From assembly GCA_036345935.2 (NCBI GenBank), contig JADWOT020000007.1, positions 1,380,517 through 1,444,516 of the forward strand: a stretch of 64,000 bases of DNA, given 5' to 3'. The notes beneath the pieces were generated by a model. It was not told the DNA's origin. It made no database searches and was given only the letters and a program-made list of their open reading frames with translations. This DNA is from Taenia hydatigena (taxonomy: Eukaryota > Platyhelminthes > Cestoda > Cyclophyllidea > Taeniidae). This document shows, piece by piece, positions 50,485 through 62,497 of this stretch. The number at the start of each line of letters is the position of its first letter. Within the stretch, counting starts at the first letter, position 1. The position numbers were made by a program, and so were the translations under genes.

Positions 50485-52397
50485 TCAAACCGCGTGCATG
50501 TTTCACAATTTCACACGTCCTTCTGCCAATCCAACCTTTCTTACTTTGTTATTTGGACGCAACTTTCTCTCCTTGCCTGCGCTTCACCCACTTCGTCTCT
50601 ACAATATGTGTGCACAAAAGCATGTAGCTGCTAAGGCATGTCACAACGACCAAAACTGCATTATACATCTCCTCGCTGGCTTGAGATTGAATAGAGGAGG
50701 ATGTTACCACGGCCTGTAGCGTTTCTTAATTCCTGCGTTGATGCTAACTTTGCATCAGCGAACTAGCACTGCCTTCAATCAACCTAAACACTGAAGCATT
50801 CCTCCTACTATCACCCATCTTACACACTCCATCAGTGTTTTATCTACTAATATTATTACAACGAAGTTAGTTTATTTGTAAATGCAAGGCTGGAAACTGA
50901 GTGCATAAGTACGAGGAAACGCTCAAAGACCCACAAATAGGCATCAGGATGAATACATGCGCACAATTATGTATCGATAGGTGGTTATCAATAATTTATA
51001 GTCACATTGTAGAATTTCATTTGCCTAAGTGCGGAAACTACCGATCCATCAGCTACCAGGCAGACTGAAGTCGAAGGGCAAGTTGGGTGGATTGTTGGTA
51101 TGTACTTGTTGATGAGTGGGTGAGTGACTGCCTGAGCGAGTGAAGGGGCGTGGGGCGGCACGGAACTGTTGAATTTAAGGTATCAGCATATTCGGCATCA
51201 ACGATACTTGATTTGTTGGGGTGGATTTAGCGATTGTTAACTTAATTCGAAGAAGAGTGCACCTGCGTTTTGGTTTAGATGAGGTCCGGCCAGGTCAGGT
51301 GATATTATCAGTCGGATGTAGCAGAATGAATAGGAGAACCAGTTGTGGGAGTCATCGACGGTAGTGGGCCAACGAGATGCATAAATTGACTAGAATGTTG
51401 TGTATAGGAGGTAATATATGACTTGAGGAATGTGGAATCAGCACTCACTTGAATTTTAATTGCTGTGGAGAGATTAGCTAACAGTGTCTGTGAGAAGTTT
51501 TTAAACAGCAGGCTTTGGATTATGGATAGGTGGGAATGGATTTATGACCCACTTATTACGCAGTCAAATGCAACAGATAGTTAAATAGGAGGAACTGTTT
51601 GTTGTGTGAAATCTAGAACACTCTATAGAGCAAGGCATATGGTGTGGCTGGATGAGCAGAAGTGAGGTTAAGGGAAGATTTGCATCAACGGTGCCCTGTG
51701 AGTTTTCCGCAAAATCTGGTCAACTGGCTACTTCTCACCACCAATATTTTTATTCTCATTTGAAAGTGGTAAGAAATCCGTTATGAATAAAACCTCCTGG
51801 TTGCTAGCGACACCCCGGCCAGTGTGCTGAAATGTTTGTAAGACAATGGTTAAACCCATAGATACACCTGCGCACATTTCATTTATTAAAATGTTTTTAC
51901 ACGTTTATCGAAAGAGAAAAATAGACAAGTTGTGGATGATACGCGCAAATGCATGACTAGTAGCCGTTTGCTTCGCGTGCTTGAAAGCAGCTCAACTAAG
52001 AGTGAATTTATCTTGCCTCACCGCCAAATTTTCTTGTAGGCGTAATAGGGCCACGAGATTAACCGTTCATCATGAGAACAGGGTTCATTTAAATTGATTT
52101 TGACGACTGATACATTCATTCGCCATTTAATAGACGACATAACCAACGACGATTGGTACATTGTCTAAAAATGGGAAATTGCTTTAAAGAAAAGACTGTT
52201 CATAAATGTGGTTTACGAGTTGAAAATCGAGCTTGATTAGTTGCATATTCGCAGCAAGCTCTCCTTTCCAGCGCAAAATTGGGCTAAATATTCCAACCTA
52301 GCTGCTGGATCTTAGAATCCATCTGACTGCGATGGAAGAGTGACATGCGCGAGACCTGTATTCAGGTTACTTTCCTCCTAACTGTACGCTACCGTAG
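50485..52397. other. No supported gene; G-rich patch
   Basis: From about 51060 to 51720 the plus strand is unusually rich in G and T (for example GAGTGAAGGGGCGTGGGGCG). No exon is seen. Confidence 0.4.
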
Positions 52398-52788
52398 ATC
52401 GACTCACCCAAGTGTCCTCTAGAAGTTGACAAGTCACGGGTTAATAAAGCAGCACTACGCATCATCAGAAAACAGCATGAAAAGAAAAAGCTGATCAGTG
52501 TCCAGAACTGGCCTGAGGTGCAAAATCTTGTGCCAATTTTCTGTACAACATCCAAGTCGTTGTAAATTTCCCGAAAATCACATGATCCACTTAGTAAGGC
52601 ACCAACGCCAATCCAGCTGTTCCGCTAATGACAGAATCGTAGATAACAGTTGCAGTGTCCCCTTCAAGAACGCAGTCATACCAATTAATAAACTAGATAT
52701 ACTTGCACACAGCCGATTCCTGTTACCGGCAACAAGAGAAAATGTGCACTGCGAGTTGCTGAGCAAGCACGCAAACACGTTACCATGA
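52398..52788 (+). CDS. Possible first phosphatase domain, degenerate
   Basis: Two overlapping open segments fit, in order, the middle of a tyrosine phosphatase domain. The first (52398-52565) follows a TAG acceptor and reads ALRIIRKQHEKKKLISVQNW then PEV, where the family has the strand before the loop and the WPD loop itself. The second, one frame over (to 52788), reads MIHLVRHQRQSS, then IVDNSCSVPFK at 52636-52668 and NAVIPINKLDIL. Its family equivalent is the helix, the HCSAGxGRTG loop and the following helix. If so, the catalytic Cys and Arg are lost. No in-frame splice between the segments was found, so a frameshift is implied. It could be a pseudogene, a fast-evolving domain or coincidence. 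Confidence 0.25.
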
Positions 52789-54000
52789 CAAAGCGTCAAA
52801 CAGGGTTGAAAAAGTTTTATGAAGAATACGATGGGTGTCGATGAAGCTAGGCTTATCTATTGACCACATAGACGCCTACCATCCCCTTTACTAGAAGCAA
52901 GCCACCTAATGGAAGAGATGGCTCAAAATATAGTTACGCGATTGTCAAAGTCACCGTGAGGCTCTGCGATCTTGCTAATTAAAAATATCAGCCGTAGCAC
53001 ACAATCGTGCATGAACCATAGGAATCTGAGCATTGTAACTAAGACGGACGCATTCCCCTTAGCCTACATCCTTGATTCAAATTCAGGATAATAGAATGTG
53101 GCAGTGGCAGAGTGGAACAGATGGAAGCCAGCTTTTACATTGTCATTTGCGGTGCATGAAGTTGGAGTAATGTAATTTGGATTCAAACGTGGCGTCCACC
53201 CTTCAATGTCTGATGCATCCAGCATAATTACTTTTGTTTTTTAAGAAAAGTATGATTTACCTCAGTGATTTCTTCGTCTTTGATGTCGATATCTGGGGGC
53301 ATGATGCCAATCCAACTTTGTTATTAGACTGCCTGTGAGGCGCAAGTTTGGCGTTGAGCCTAAAGAAGTGCCGTTGTTTACATCAATTTGTTGCCATTCT
53401 AGAGCATGGACTCAAGAAAAGTGATAGCGGACACTAAATATTGCGCAGAGCTAGTAATTACATGACAATATTTATCCAACAGTTGATGCTGGACAGATTG
53501 TAAACTATGGCAAATTACTGCTTCTAAATAATCTTGCCTGTTACCACTGTATATTACTCAACAAATCAAAGAACCTGTTAGCATCCTTCAAATCGGTTCT
53601 GATCGACTGTCAGGAGCGCGTGTATTGAAGCCGCAGGGAGTTCCATTTTGCTAAGACAATGCCGCATTCAACTAACTGCTCTCCTTTACCCGTTCCTTCC
53701 TATGTGCACTGGTGCATCCGCCCCGTTCATCCACACAATGTGCGATGCATGTTATAGGATGCTACGAAGAAACGCATTGCAGTACTCACCCTTTCAGAAA
53801 TAAACCTATAGTCATTGACTTTAAGCCTGACAGCCCCTGTCAAGATGCCTTAGTTGAAGTGAAATGAATTCTCCGGATTTGAGGGAAAACGCCAATTTCT
53901 TTTACTTCCCAGGAGTACGATATAAACCGACTCCAAAAAAAAAATCATGATGGCAATGCCTACTTTGTCGCCTGAGAGCCCTAGTGACCGTAGATTTCAG
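52789..54000. other. No supported gene
   Basis: An A-rich run (A10) at about 53935-53945 and no recognisable exon. In the phosphatase hypothesis this is an intron. Confidence 0.4.
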
Positions 54001-54266
54001 ATGGAGACACGATTGCTGTGCACAATGAGGTGACCAGCATAGTCAATACAACTTATGATGTTCTTATGGAGGTATATGCTGCCCATTTTGACTGGGCGCT
54101 ATACAATAGCGACATCCTTACAATTACCATCACCGATGCCAATCATGTTGATATCCTTTTAATCATACGGGTCAAGCGCTTGAAACGTCTACCCGAATCT
54201 GAATGCCTATTTGGGGCGCACGAGATGTGTCTTCTTGTGGGAACTTTAAACGCAATCACTCATTAA
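54001..54266 (+). CDS. Candidate exon, possible end of first phosphatase domain
   Basis: A GATTTCAG acceptor is followed by an 88-codon open frame beginning GDTIAVHNEVTSIVNTTYDV then LMEVYAAHFDW. The pattern V-x-N-E, then an aliphatic pair, D-V-L-M-E matches the closing helix of tyrosine phosphatase domains (MVQTExQYxFxxDVLLE). The exon also starts in phase 1 a few residues before that motif, as does the last phosphatase exon at 61357. It may stop at a GTATAT donor at 54072 or run to 54266. The second half of the frame matches nothing. Confidence 0.3.
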
Positions 54267-56462
54267 CGTCTACAAACTTGCGAAGTAGGATAGCGAAACG
54301 GTTAGGCCCCATGACATATACATGAACGATGCACAGAGTTAGGCCGATAATTTCCCACAGTTTTACAATTGTATGTGTAAATAATTTGCATGCCTCGGTT
54401 TGCTTTGTGTGTCCATAGTCAATGAAGAAATCAATGAGCTATGAACACAGCATTCCAAACCTATGCATTTATGTCCACGGCCAATCGGAGAGGTTTTACT
54501 GAAAGCCAAATTTAGGCAACGTCTAGGAATGAGTGTCCGAAAAAGACCAATTCATCAACAGCCATTCCAACCTCAAAGGTTAATTACTTCTACCCAACCT
54601 CGGCATACCTAATTAAACTTATTCTCAAAGATTTCCGGTAGCATTATCGCACTCCAACCTTACCAGCAAACTTATTAAAGCGTTTTATTCTACGTATATA
54701 TGCATAGGTAGCTGGAAACTTCACCGGTTACTTCCGAGATGCTTTGCTGAAACTGTCCTACCAATATTGTCCTTGCTTACTGTTGAAACGTGTGGCAAGG
54801 GTTAAACAGCGGTTAGATAACTGGTTTCCACTAGCCTTAGATCTAAGCTTACTAACAGTAGTAGCCTCATTTTGTGATCCGTAGAGCATTAATTTTAGCT
54901 CAACTTAGCTTATTTGGATGGGAACCTTATTTAAGTAATCGGTAGACACATCAATACACTTTGGCTCAGTATCGCTTATGCACCGGAGCATAGAACTGGG
55001 CAGGAAGGAGCCGTAGGCTTAACTTAGGTCATATTAATGGTTAGCTTCAGCCACCGATACTGCGCTTCGGGTCATCTCTGACACTTCCGATGAGAGGAGT
55101 AAGTTTTCAGGGCTTTGCTAGCAATGAGCGGCACGGACCATTAAAAACAAAAGAATATTATCTAGCAGTAATTGCAACAGAGACGTATTATCATAATTAT
55201 GAACAAAATAACAGCTCAGGGCTTTGTTTTGGACCTTGCTAAAACTAACTAAGTTACCACACCCGCAAAAAGATCTGGCTCTGTCATAATTTGGCTGTGG
55301 AATTAGTTAATGGACTTACATGCTTTGGGACAAAGGTACTCCGTCGACGTGTCTCAATTGGCAATGAAATCGCTGCTCTTCATATGAGTAATTAGAGCTC
55401 CCGGCATGTTCTACAGGCAGTCGTTTCTGCCAGCAGATTTACTAAGCGAGAAAGGTGCCAAGCTTGCAAGTTTATTCCTCACTACCACGCCTTCTCTACG
55501 TTGGAGAGATCTGCGTCTTAATTCTGGATCCCATCGGACTTTGTTGTTATTGACTTCACGACACTAAGTACTGAAAAGGAAACAGGAAAATCATTTTAGG
55601 CTTTTAGAGCATTTACCTCTGAATCGAGTAAGGCCAAATACCAAGCCAACTTAATTTTTTTGCATCCAATTCGTTGCAATATAAGGAAGCCACTACGTGC
55701 ATCACCTCTTTATATGCATACGCTAATGGCTATAATGCTTTAATGAGGCAGTATCATGCGCATTTTGTAAAGATCTAGATAAGGAGGATGCATGTCTTTT
55801 CAGAAAAGGCAGTTGCGAGCCAATTCGCACGTAAGCACCATTTGCTTATTTCGATCTAGCTCTTGACGACTGTGAGTGAAATGCCGTTCTTGCCCTGTAA
55901 TCACCGCGTACTGAATGGATTTCTTTCGAACGTTATGCCATCCATCTCACCACACTCGCAGTGCACAACTACTCTACCTGAAGCTTATTACTGGTTTGAA
56001 TAAATCTGGGCCAATTAAGATCCGAACAGGAGCCTTAATAAAGGTATAAAAATCATGAAGCATTCCAGTCCTAAATTTTGTGGCCATCTTCATCAACGGA
56101 CGAATAATGATCGCCTAACTAATGCAGAAATGAATGGAAAGATGGCATGCCATTAACCTGGATTAAAGTGGCAAGAGCTCCAACCTACATCCGACGATTT
56201 TTCGTGGCTCGCTAAACCAGTTAACTGAGAAAGCAGACATCAGTGTCATGAAGCCACCGAATGTAGTGAATTTTGACTCGCATGTCTCTAGGCAATAGCA
56301 CAGATTTTTACTGGCGAATTGAATAGATCCAAGGTTACGATTAGATATAAATTTTGTTCGGGGTAGAGGATTATGCACTCATCACAAGTGCCCGTAGCAA
56401 AGAGAATAAACTCTGAAGTAAACGCCAGTATATTATGGGAAGGACGAAAATCACCGCATTAG
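54267..56462. other. No supported gene
   Basis: No exon or repeat that I can support; stops are frequent in all frames. Confidence 0.5.
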
Positions 56463-58080
56463 AGCTGTGTGAACTTGCATTCACTCACTAGCGTGCATCT
56501 ACCAACACCGCGAAATACGTCCAACAAACTGCAGCATGGAAAAGAGGGCTCACGCATGCAGTGCCGATGGATTGGTAGACCTACGGGAACAGATGCAAAG
56601 CATACCAGTGGGCACGGGTCTCAAACATGCCAGAAGCGTGGTTCAAACCGACGCGGAGGTCTCTTAAGTGGACCTAAAGTCCGCCGACCCAGCCACTCAA
56701 CCATCCTGGCGAAGCGATTCGCCACATTATGCGGCCTTTTCTCAATCTTCCACTTCCCACCCTACCCCACTTCACTCACATTCCACCTCGCCACACATCA
56801 CGTTAGTGGCAACACTGCCAACTTGCCTCGCCACTAACCAAAATGAGTGTTGTCAAAAGTCGACTACCTGCAAGCTCTACTCTGCGACGTTGTGCATCTG
56901 CTGCCACACTCATTTTGACGACGAATGCAGGGTGGAACAACGAACAACAGCGCCGATAAATACGTCATCAAGTGCCAGTGACAGAGACGAGATAGAACAG
57001 TGGGAACAACCACGATCGGAGCTGCACCCAACCGTCCAACTGCACCATCTCACCCGAAACACTCAATCGATTCCATGTCGTCCGACGTGGAGCTCGGATT
57101 CACACCTCCGGGACCAGGACTACTAGGCTTCGCTTCCTAAGTCTACCAAGCTTACAATAACAACGGCTCCTTTCCCACCCCGTACCTCTCAGAATAACGC
57201 ATGCTACAGCACACTGCTTCCCACACCTAATCCATCTGCGGCGCTGTAGAATGCATCTGCCATCACCGCTGTTACCGTTATAGTCGCACTCTGGTGTTAC
57301 TCACCTGAACACTCCTATCTGCGATTAGGGGAAGAAATAATACGCATCCCCTAAGCACCAACACGCAATAATATTAAAGGCATTCGCGTCCCCATATATC
57401 GGTGGATATAAGAGATGAAGGGCAGGGCACATTATCGTGTTACGTGCAGTAACACCTGCACGCCTCATCATCACTAGCTCAACCAGCGGCTACGGAGTGA
57501 CAAGTGGAGTCAGGCATGTCAAGCATACACGAGACTGGTCGGTATCATTAACACCCTAAGCGAATATTGTACTTCTAGGCCGCCAGGCCTTCCACCCACT
57601 CACCCAACCGTTCAGTTAACCAGCCAGCCACCGTTTTGCAGCGCAGAGCAACACAATGTCAGTCAATGCAGTTCATTTTCTCCCTTTTATTCTGCTGTCA
57701 ACCATCCACTGTCCGTCATCTATCTCTACCCTCATTGCACCACGCCCCCATACCCCCTTTTTCCTTCCGACATCATCATCCCTCACTAAACACACGTTTT
57801 TCCTCAACGAATACTTTTGCATTTCTGCGCTCGCACAGCCATCATTCTTCCCCTCCCATCCACTCATTGTTATCAGACAAGCGGTTCATTTATCAGCCGA
57901 CCGATCCGCTTGTCTCCTTCCAGTGCTGTCCACCTACCGACTCATCTGTGTCTATTCACCATCATCGCGACCGGAGGCCAACAATCTGCAGCCTGAATAC
58001 AATCACGCAGGCGCATGCTGTGAGCGGATTAGTGGGCCTACGGAGGTAGCTTCAGCGTACCAGTAAGTGGCGTCTAACCT
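56463..58080. other. C-rich strand-skewed block, possible old mobile element
   Basis: About 1.6 kb in which the plus strand is strongly enriched in C and A, then C and T, with unusually long overlapping frames (56469-56837, 56668-57126, 57636-58049 and 57656-58066). The encoded peptides are Ser-, His-, Thr- and Pro-rich, as expected from C-rich DNA, without a domain. The block has sharp edges against normal AT-rich DNA. The frame ending near 58064 meets a good donor-like ACCA|GTAAGT. I suspect a decayed transposable element or a satellite-like insertion; no reverse transcriptase, integrase or terminal repeat was found. Confidence 0.35.
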
Positions 58081-60345
58081 TCACCAGAAGTGGATTCGAA
58101 TTCACGTTTACTTGTGATAATTTGTGATTTGTACTTACATGCGTTCATTGTTCGTCTTCTATTCTGCTGTACTAATTAACATTTGCAAATTATCGTTTCC
58201 CTTATTTTTAAGGGATACAATAGCGTTGGCCCTAACTTACTTGATTGTTTTCATTATAGTTGCGTTGAGTTAAACATTACTTTTGGTCCAGAAGTGATCT
58301 AAAATACTCAAACAGAGAATCCTTGCGCTTTGTATTGAATGTGTTACTATCATCCACCCTATTCTTTCTTCTATGACTTGCGTGCAACCAACTAAATACC
58401 TTTGGAATCACGACAATTTGCCTGGGTCTCCAACTGCGCTCTCTTGTTATCCAGATCATCCTCATAACCACTCGAAACATCCTACGTACCTCGCTCTGAC
58501 TGCGTCGAAGATATCGGTAAGGATATTCAGCACCGGAGGTGCATCGCCAACCATTGCGCAGTTGAGCCTGCACTGATGGTGTATACTACCTAAGGATAAC
58601 GCACTAGTAATAGCTGAGGTGCGTCACTCGTCCTCACAAGGAAGGTGGGTCTGTAGATGACGCCAGATTGCTCCCCATTTAAGAGCACAAGTGTTGCCAC
58701 CTGTTGCCACTTTTGAATATCCCTGCGAAATGTCAGAAGTTGTGGTCCACAGTGACTTGGTCCACAGTTTTTGGGGAGATTAGCATTTCGAGTGCTGTTT
58801 ACGAGCTGCAATAGTAGTGTTTTGTGGGATAAATGGCGGCGCCTAGGTTGCAATCAGGCTCGACGCTATTGATATCGATTCACGTGCATTTTCTGGTGTT
58901 GCTATTTGACTGTGTGGACAGCAAGACCGATAAGCTGGATATTGTGCGAGAGATCTTCGACTACTGAAGTCGATCTATTTCAGAGAAATAAAGCATTTTC
59001 ATGGTTTAGATTCTGTGATAGCTATATTTAACTGCAATTTTTTGGCTTCTTGGGGCTTTAAGATGGTAAAATTATTGTTAATTTATCACGAGGTTGGTTA
59101 AAGAGGATTTGGATGCTTTTGTTTCCCAATACACACGAAGTGATGGTAGTAAGCGTATCGTCGAATTGTGAAAAGTGGGGAGAGTCGTCAAATGCACAGG
59201 GTGTGGGATAGATGCATTAGTTGCTTTGCCAGGTAGCGAATTCGATTGTTGATTGGCCAGCAGAAAATGTGGTCATGCAATTGTTATTTAATATTTGACC
59301 AATATGAATAACGATGGTGTTAGGGCTGCAGCTATCCTATCGGTGTCATTATGCTTGTAGTGTGGACACAAATTTGTGGGTGAGATTTGTTGGGTTGGTG
59401 CATATCGAGCGCATCCATCATTTTTCTCTGATCACGAGGAGGGAGATGAAAATCTATGCACCCACTGCTGCTGCTTATTCTACCGTGGTAGTTGGATGCG
59501 TGTGTTCGTCTACCTCAACTAAGTGTTTTACGTAAAAGAGAAGACGAGATCTAACCCATTGGAGTATGTGTCCATTTCGACGGCGATTGTTTTACAATTC
59601 ACCATTTCGTCTTTCATGTGCTGGTCTCACTGGCTTTTTTCAATCTTTCGGTGATAATAGGAGAGCCATGCTTTACTCCGTGTTGTGACCACTGCAGCTG
59701 GCTTCATATTTGTTAGAATTTACATCTATGAACCACCAAGCAATCAAGTCGTCACCACCGATGCCATGTGAGAAGGAAAATCGATGACGAAATTAAGTGC
59801 CAGTGAAGTCGCTTCCTCTTCCCCAGTCGCATCAATTTCACCCACAAAATACTTGCTACTGAACAAAATTGGGTAATATAGATGCGAAATTGCAACAATC
59901 AGTGCATTATATAGTGGCACTTCGTGGTTGGTGGTTTGCATTATCATCGCAGCATCATAACCACTTAAGAATCGGAATTTTTTTCTTAATCACCACTTAG
60001 AGACCCATTGCTTACGGTCTTTGGAGAAACTGCAGTGTTATTTCCAAAAATAATGACAGGTCTGCCAGAAGGTATTAATTTTGCTTTGCCGATACAGACG
60101 CTCATTTACTAAGCAAATGCCCCTTTATTTATCTAATTCCCATTATAAGTGAAGGCAAAAATAGTCGCATTTCGAAATTTTTGAAAGCAGTCATTTGAAG
60201 ACACAAGCTAAAAGAGTAGTGGATGAATTGCGTGGCGCCAGTGACTTTGCCTGCTAGCGCTCTTGAGTATGTTTGGCGGTACTCAAATTAATGCACATGC
60301 GCAAAACTGACACCATATAGCACTAATTGGAAAAGTCTGCTCTAG
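58081..60345. other. No supported gene
   Basis: Two minus-strand frames (58277-58573 and 58590-58853) lie end to end next to the C-rich block and may belong to the same element. A short open stretch after CCACTTAG at about 60001 reads DPLLTVFGETAVLFPKIM, which might be a phosphatase strand but is too short to call. Confidence 0.35.
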
Positions 60346-61460
60346 TATTCATGCCAATCAAACGATTTGACGAGCGGGGCCAAGACACATTTAATGGCAT
60401 GATTGTTATTAAATGGGTACAAATATTGCAGACTCGGCACGCTCATGGTACGTATCCTCTTCGGAAACCGATGGTACTCCATTCAGCACGAGGTTCGTAT
60501 TTTCTGGCGCTTCTCGCCTATAAAATTGTAGCTGAACAAGCGTGTGCAGCATTTATGCACTGTAATAAAGCAAACTTGCTTCTTCAAAGCGCGAACAAAA
60601 CACGTACAAAACCATTGGCCTGTGAATGTTTGCCAGTAAATTTTATTCACCCCACGCGTCGCGAACCCACCTAGGTCAGTCCATTTTCATCGTTAGTGAT
60701 AATTTACTAATTTGTTCGAAATGAAGCTGAGAGGCAACTTTGGAACCGCATGACCTTAAATCAAAGTGTCGCATTATACCTCCACTAGGAAATGCAAACT
60801 GACTTTTCCCATTTGCAGCAGCTTCAAAAGCAGACAATGTTAATTTTACTTCGGCAACGCAATAACCGGCTACAACTGATGTAAATTGCCATTGTATGGA
60901 TGTCTCGACCAACGCTTTAGCAAGTTAATCCAAGTGGAAGCACTTCAAATTAGCTATTATTTGCTACTGAAAATTGCATCAATTCCAAAATAGTTTGTCA
61001 ACCTTTTACTGGCTTAACGAAAACTCGGAAATCTGCTCGAAGCAATGCTCTCCACTTTTAGCTTGCAGTTCTAAGCCTGAGTTAACGCAAAGAATAGATT
61101 AAATTCACTTTTAATTCACTGCATTGAAGGGGTGTGAGCTTGGGTGCAGTAAAAAGATACCTATTGAAGGGTAATACTGCAGCACATGAATGAGTACGCA
61201 ACTGATGGGCGGTTGTTTAGCAAAGTTAATCAACAAAGAGCATGGCCAAATTTAGTGGCGGTGGTAAAAAGCTAGTGCGTCTCGGGTGCGCATAGAAGAC
61301 CACTTGCACGTTCTCTCAAATCAAGCGGTTTCTCACTGCAACACGTTCTTGACTAGGAGGCAGAATGCACGATGTAATTAGAGTTCAGCAACAGTACCTG
61401 CTATTTGCTGCTGATTTTGTGGCGCAATTTTTTAGTATAAAGCTAGAGAACCGCTTTGAG
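60346..61460 (+). CDS. Receptor-type tyrosine phosphatase end, catalytically dead domain
   Basis: Two exons, 60346-60603 and 61357-61460, join in phase 1 and encode the last 120 or so residues of a protein tyrosine phosphatase domain, ending at a natural stop. In order: RFDERGQD in place of the W-P-D/E-x-G-V-P loop; a helix WVQILQTRHAHG; KPMVLHSARGSYFLALLAYK in place of the P-loop PIVVHCSAGxGRTGxFIAL; and, in the second exon, RGRMHDVIRVQQQYLLFAAD, where the family has RxxMVQTExQYxFxxD. The P-loop Cys is Ser and the phosphate-binding Arg is Phe, so it cannot catalyse by the usual mechanism. Dead second domains (D2) are common in receptor phosphatases and act as scaffolds, so this is best read as D2. 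The donor ACAC|GTACAA is weak; acceptors TCTGCTCTAG and CTTGACTAG are good. Upstream exons are uncertain. Confidence 0.6.
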
Positions 61461-62426
61461 TTCATCCACGACTACCTGGAATGCAGCTCTGATAAATGAA
61501 CTCAGTCTGGTCGTGTGGCAATCACTTTGCTTTTAAGACAGAAGCCAGTGTACTTCAATATTACACAGGATCTAGTATTATTGTTGGAACTAGTGATAAG
61601 GGCTTCATTTCATATTACATCCCTACTGGTAGTTCATCATATAAAATTTTTCTGGCTAATTTCGTACTTCAGAATGCACTTCTCCCTCATGCATTAGTTA
61701 CTTTCTAACCTAGGGAGATAATTCTTGACCCGCCGGGCAGACTCGTGGGAATAGAAAGTCTCAATTTATTTGGGTTTTTCTTGTTGTGAATTCGTTTCAG
61801 GCAATTCCGCGTGGACACCTGTGGCCTCCAAAACTGTGCGTTCATCTTAATTAGGTGCAGAATTGCCAATTGTACTCACCTCCACCATGAACCTACGGCT
61901 CATCGCAAGACCACTATAATCTCGGACACTTAGGCTTAAAGTGAGGTCATCAGCATAAGTGACTCAGCTTCGCACGTAACCCCGACATGTAAATTTACAT
62001 ACAGATAAAGGGAAAGAGCCTCATATTAGTCCACATGCTGTCGCGCTTGCTGATACCGACAATCGCCCCAGCAACAATACAATTCATCGCGCCAGACCAC
62101 ATCCTACGACACTGCGTAATGTCCAGTGTGCAGTGGGCGGGTGGCATTTGGAACACCGCTACTGAACCACAGGTGCTTTCATTGCTTCAGGACGTAGGTC
62201 ATGCAGCTACTCAAGCAAGTGAGTTTAGCTATAGGGTGCACCGGAAAATTAGGAGCGGTGGTCATTTGAATAGCGTTGTTAGGGCACTGGTAAAGTTGTG
62301 AACAGGAGACGGCGAGTAAGGTTGGCAGAATGACCGAAGCATGGAGAGTGCGCACAGCGCAGCACTGAGGGCATTGACGGTGTGCGTGGTGTTAAGGTGG
62401 GCAGGTGTGCAAGTGGTGACCTGCCG
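61461..62426. other. No supported gene
   Basis: Only short open frames. This is the 3' flank of the phosphatase-like exons; no clear AATAAA was noted close to the stop. Confidence 0.4.
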
Positions 62427-62497
62427 CGGTAGTCAGACGATTAAGGCGACGGATCGTGGTTCCATTGAGTATATTGACGAGAGTATGATTCTCACGT
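62427..62497 (+). pseudogene. Decayed tRNA-Ser-like element
   Basis: Contains GGTAGTCAGACGATTAAGGC, then GACGGA-7 bases-TCCATTG, a spacer, and GAGAG-TATGATT-CTCAC. This resembles tRNA-Ser in its D arm (GGTTAAGGCGATGGA), anticodon stem and T arm. Part of the D arm is missing and the stems are imperfect, so it is not functional. It lies in a GC-richer patch (about 62.1-62.9 kb) that may be a SINE or other old element. Confidence 0.35.
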
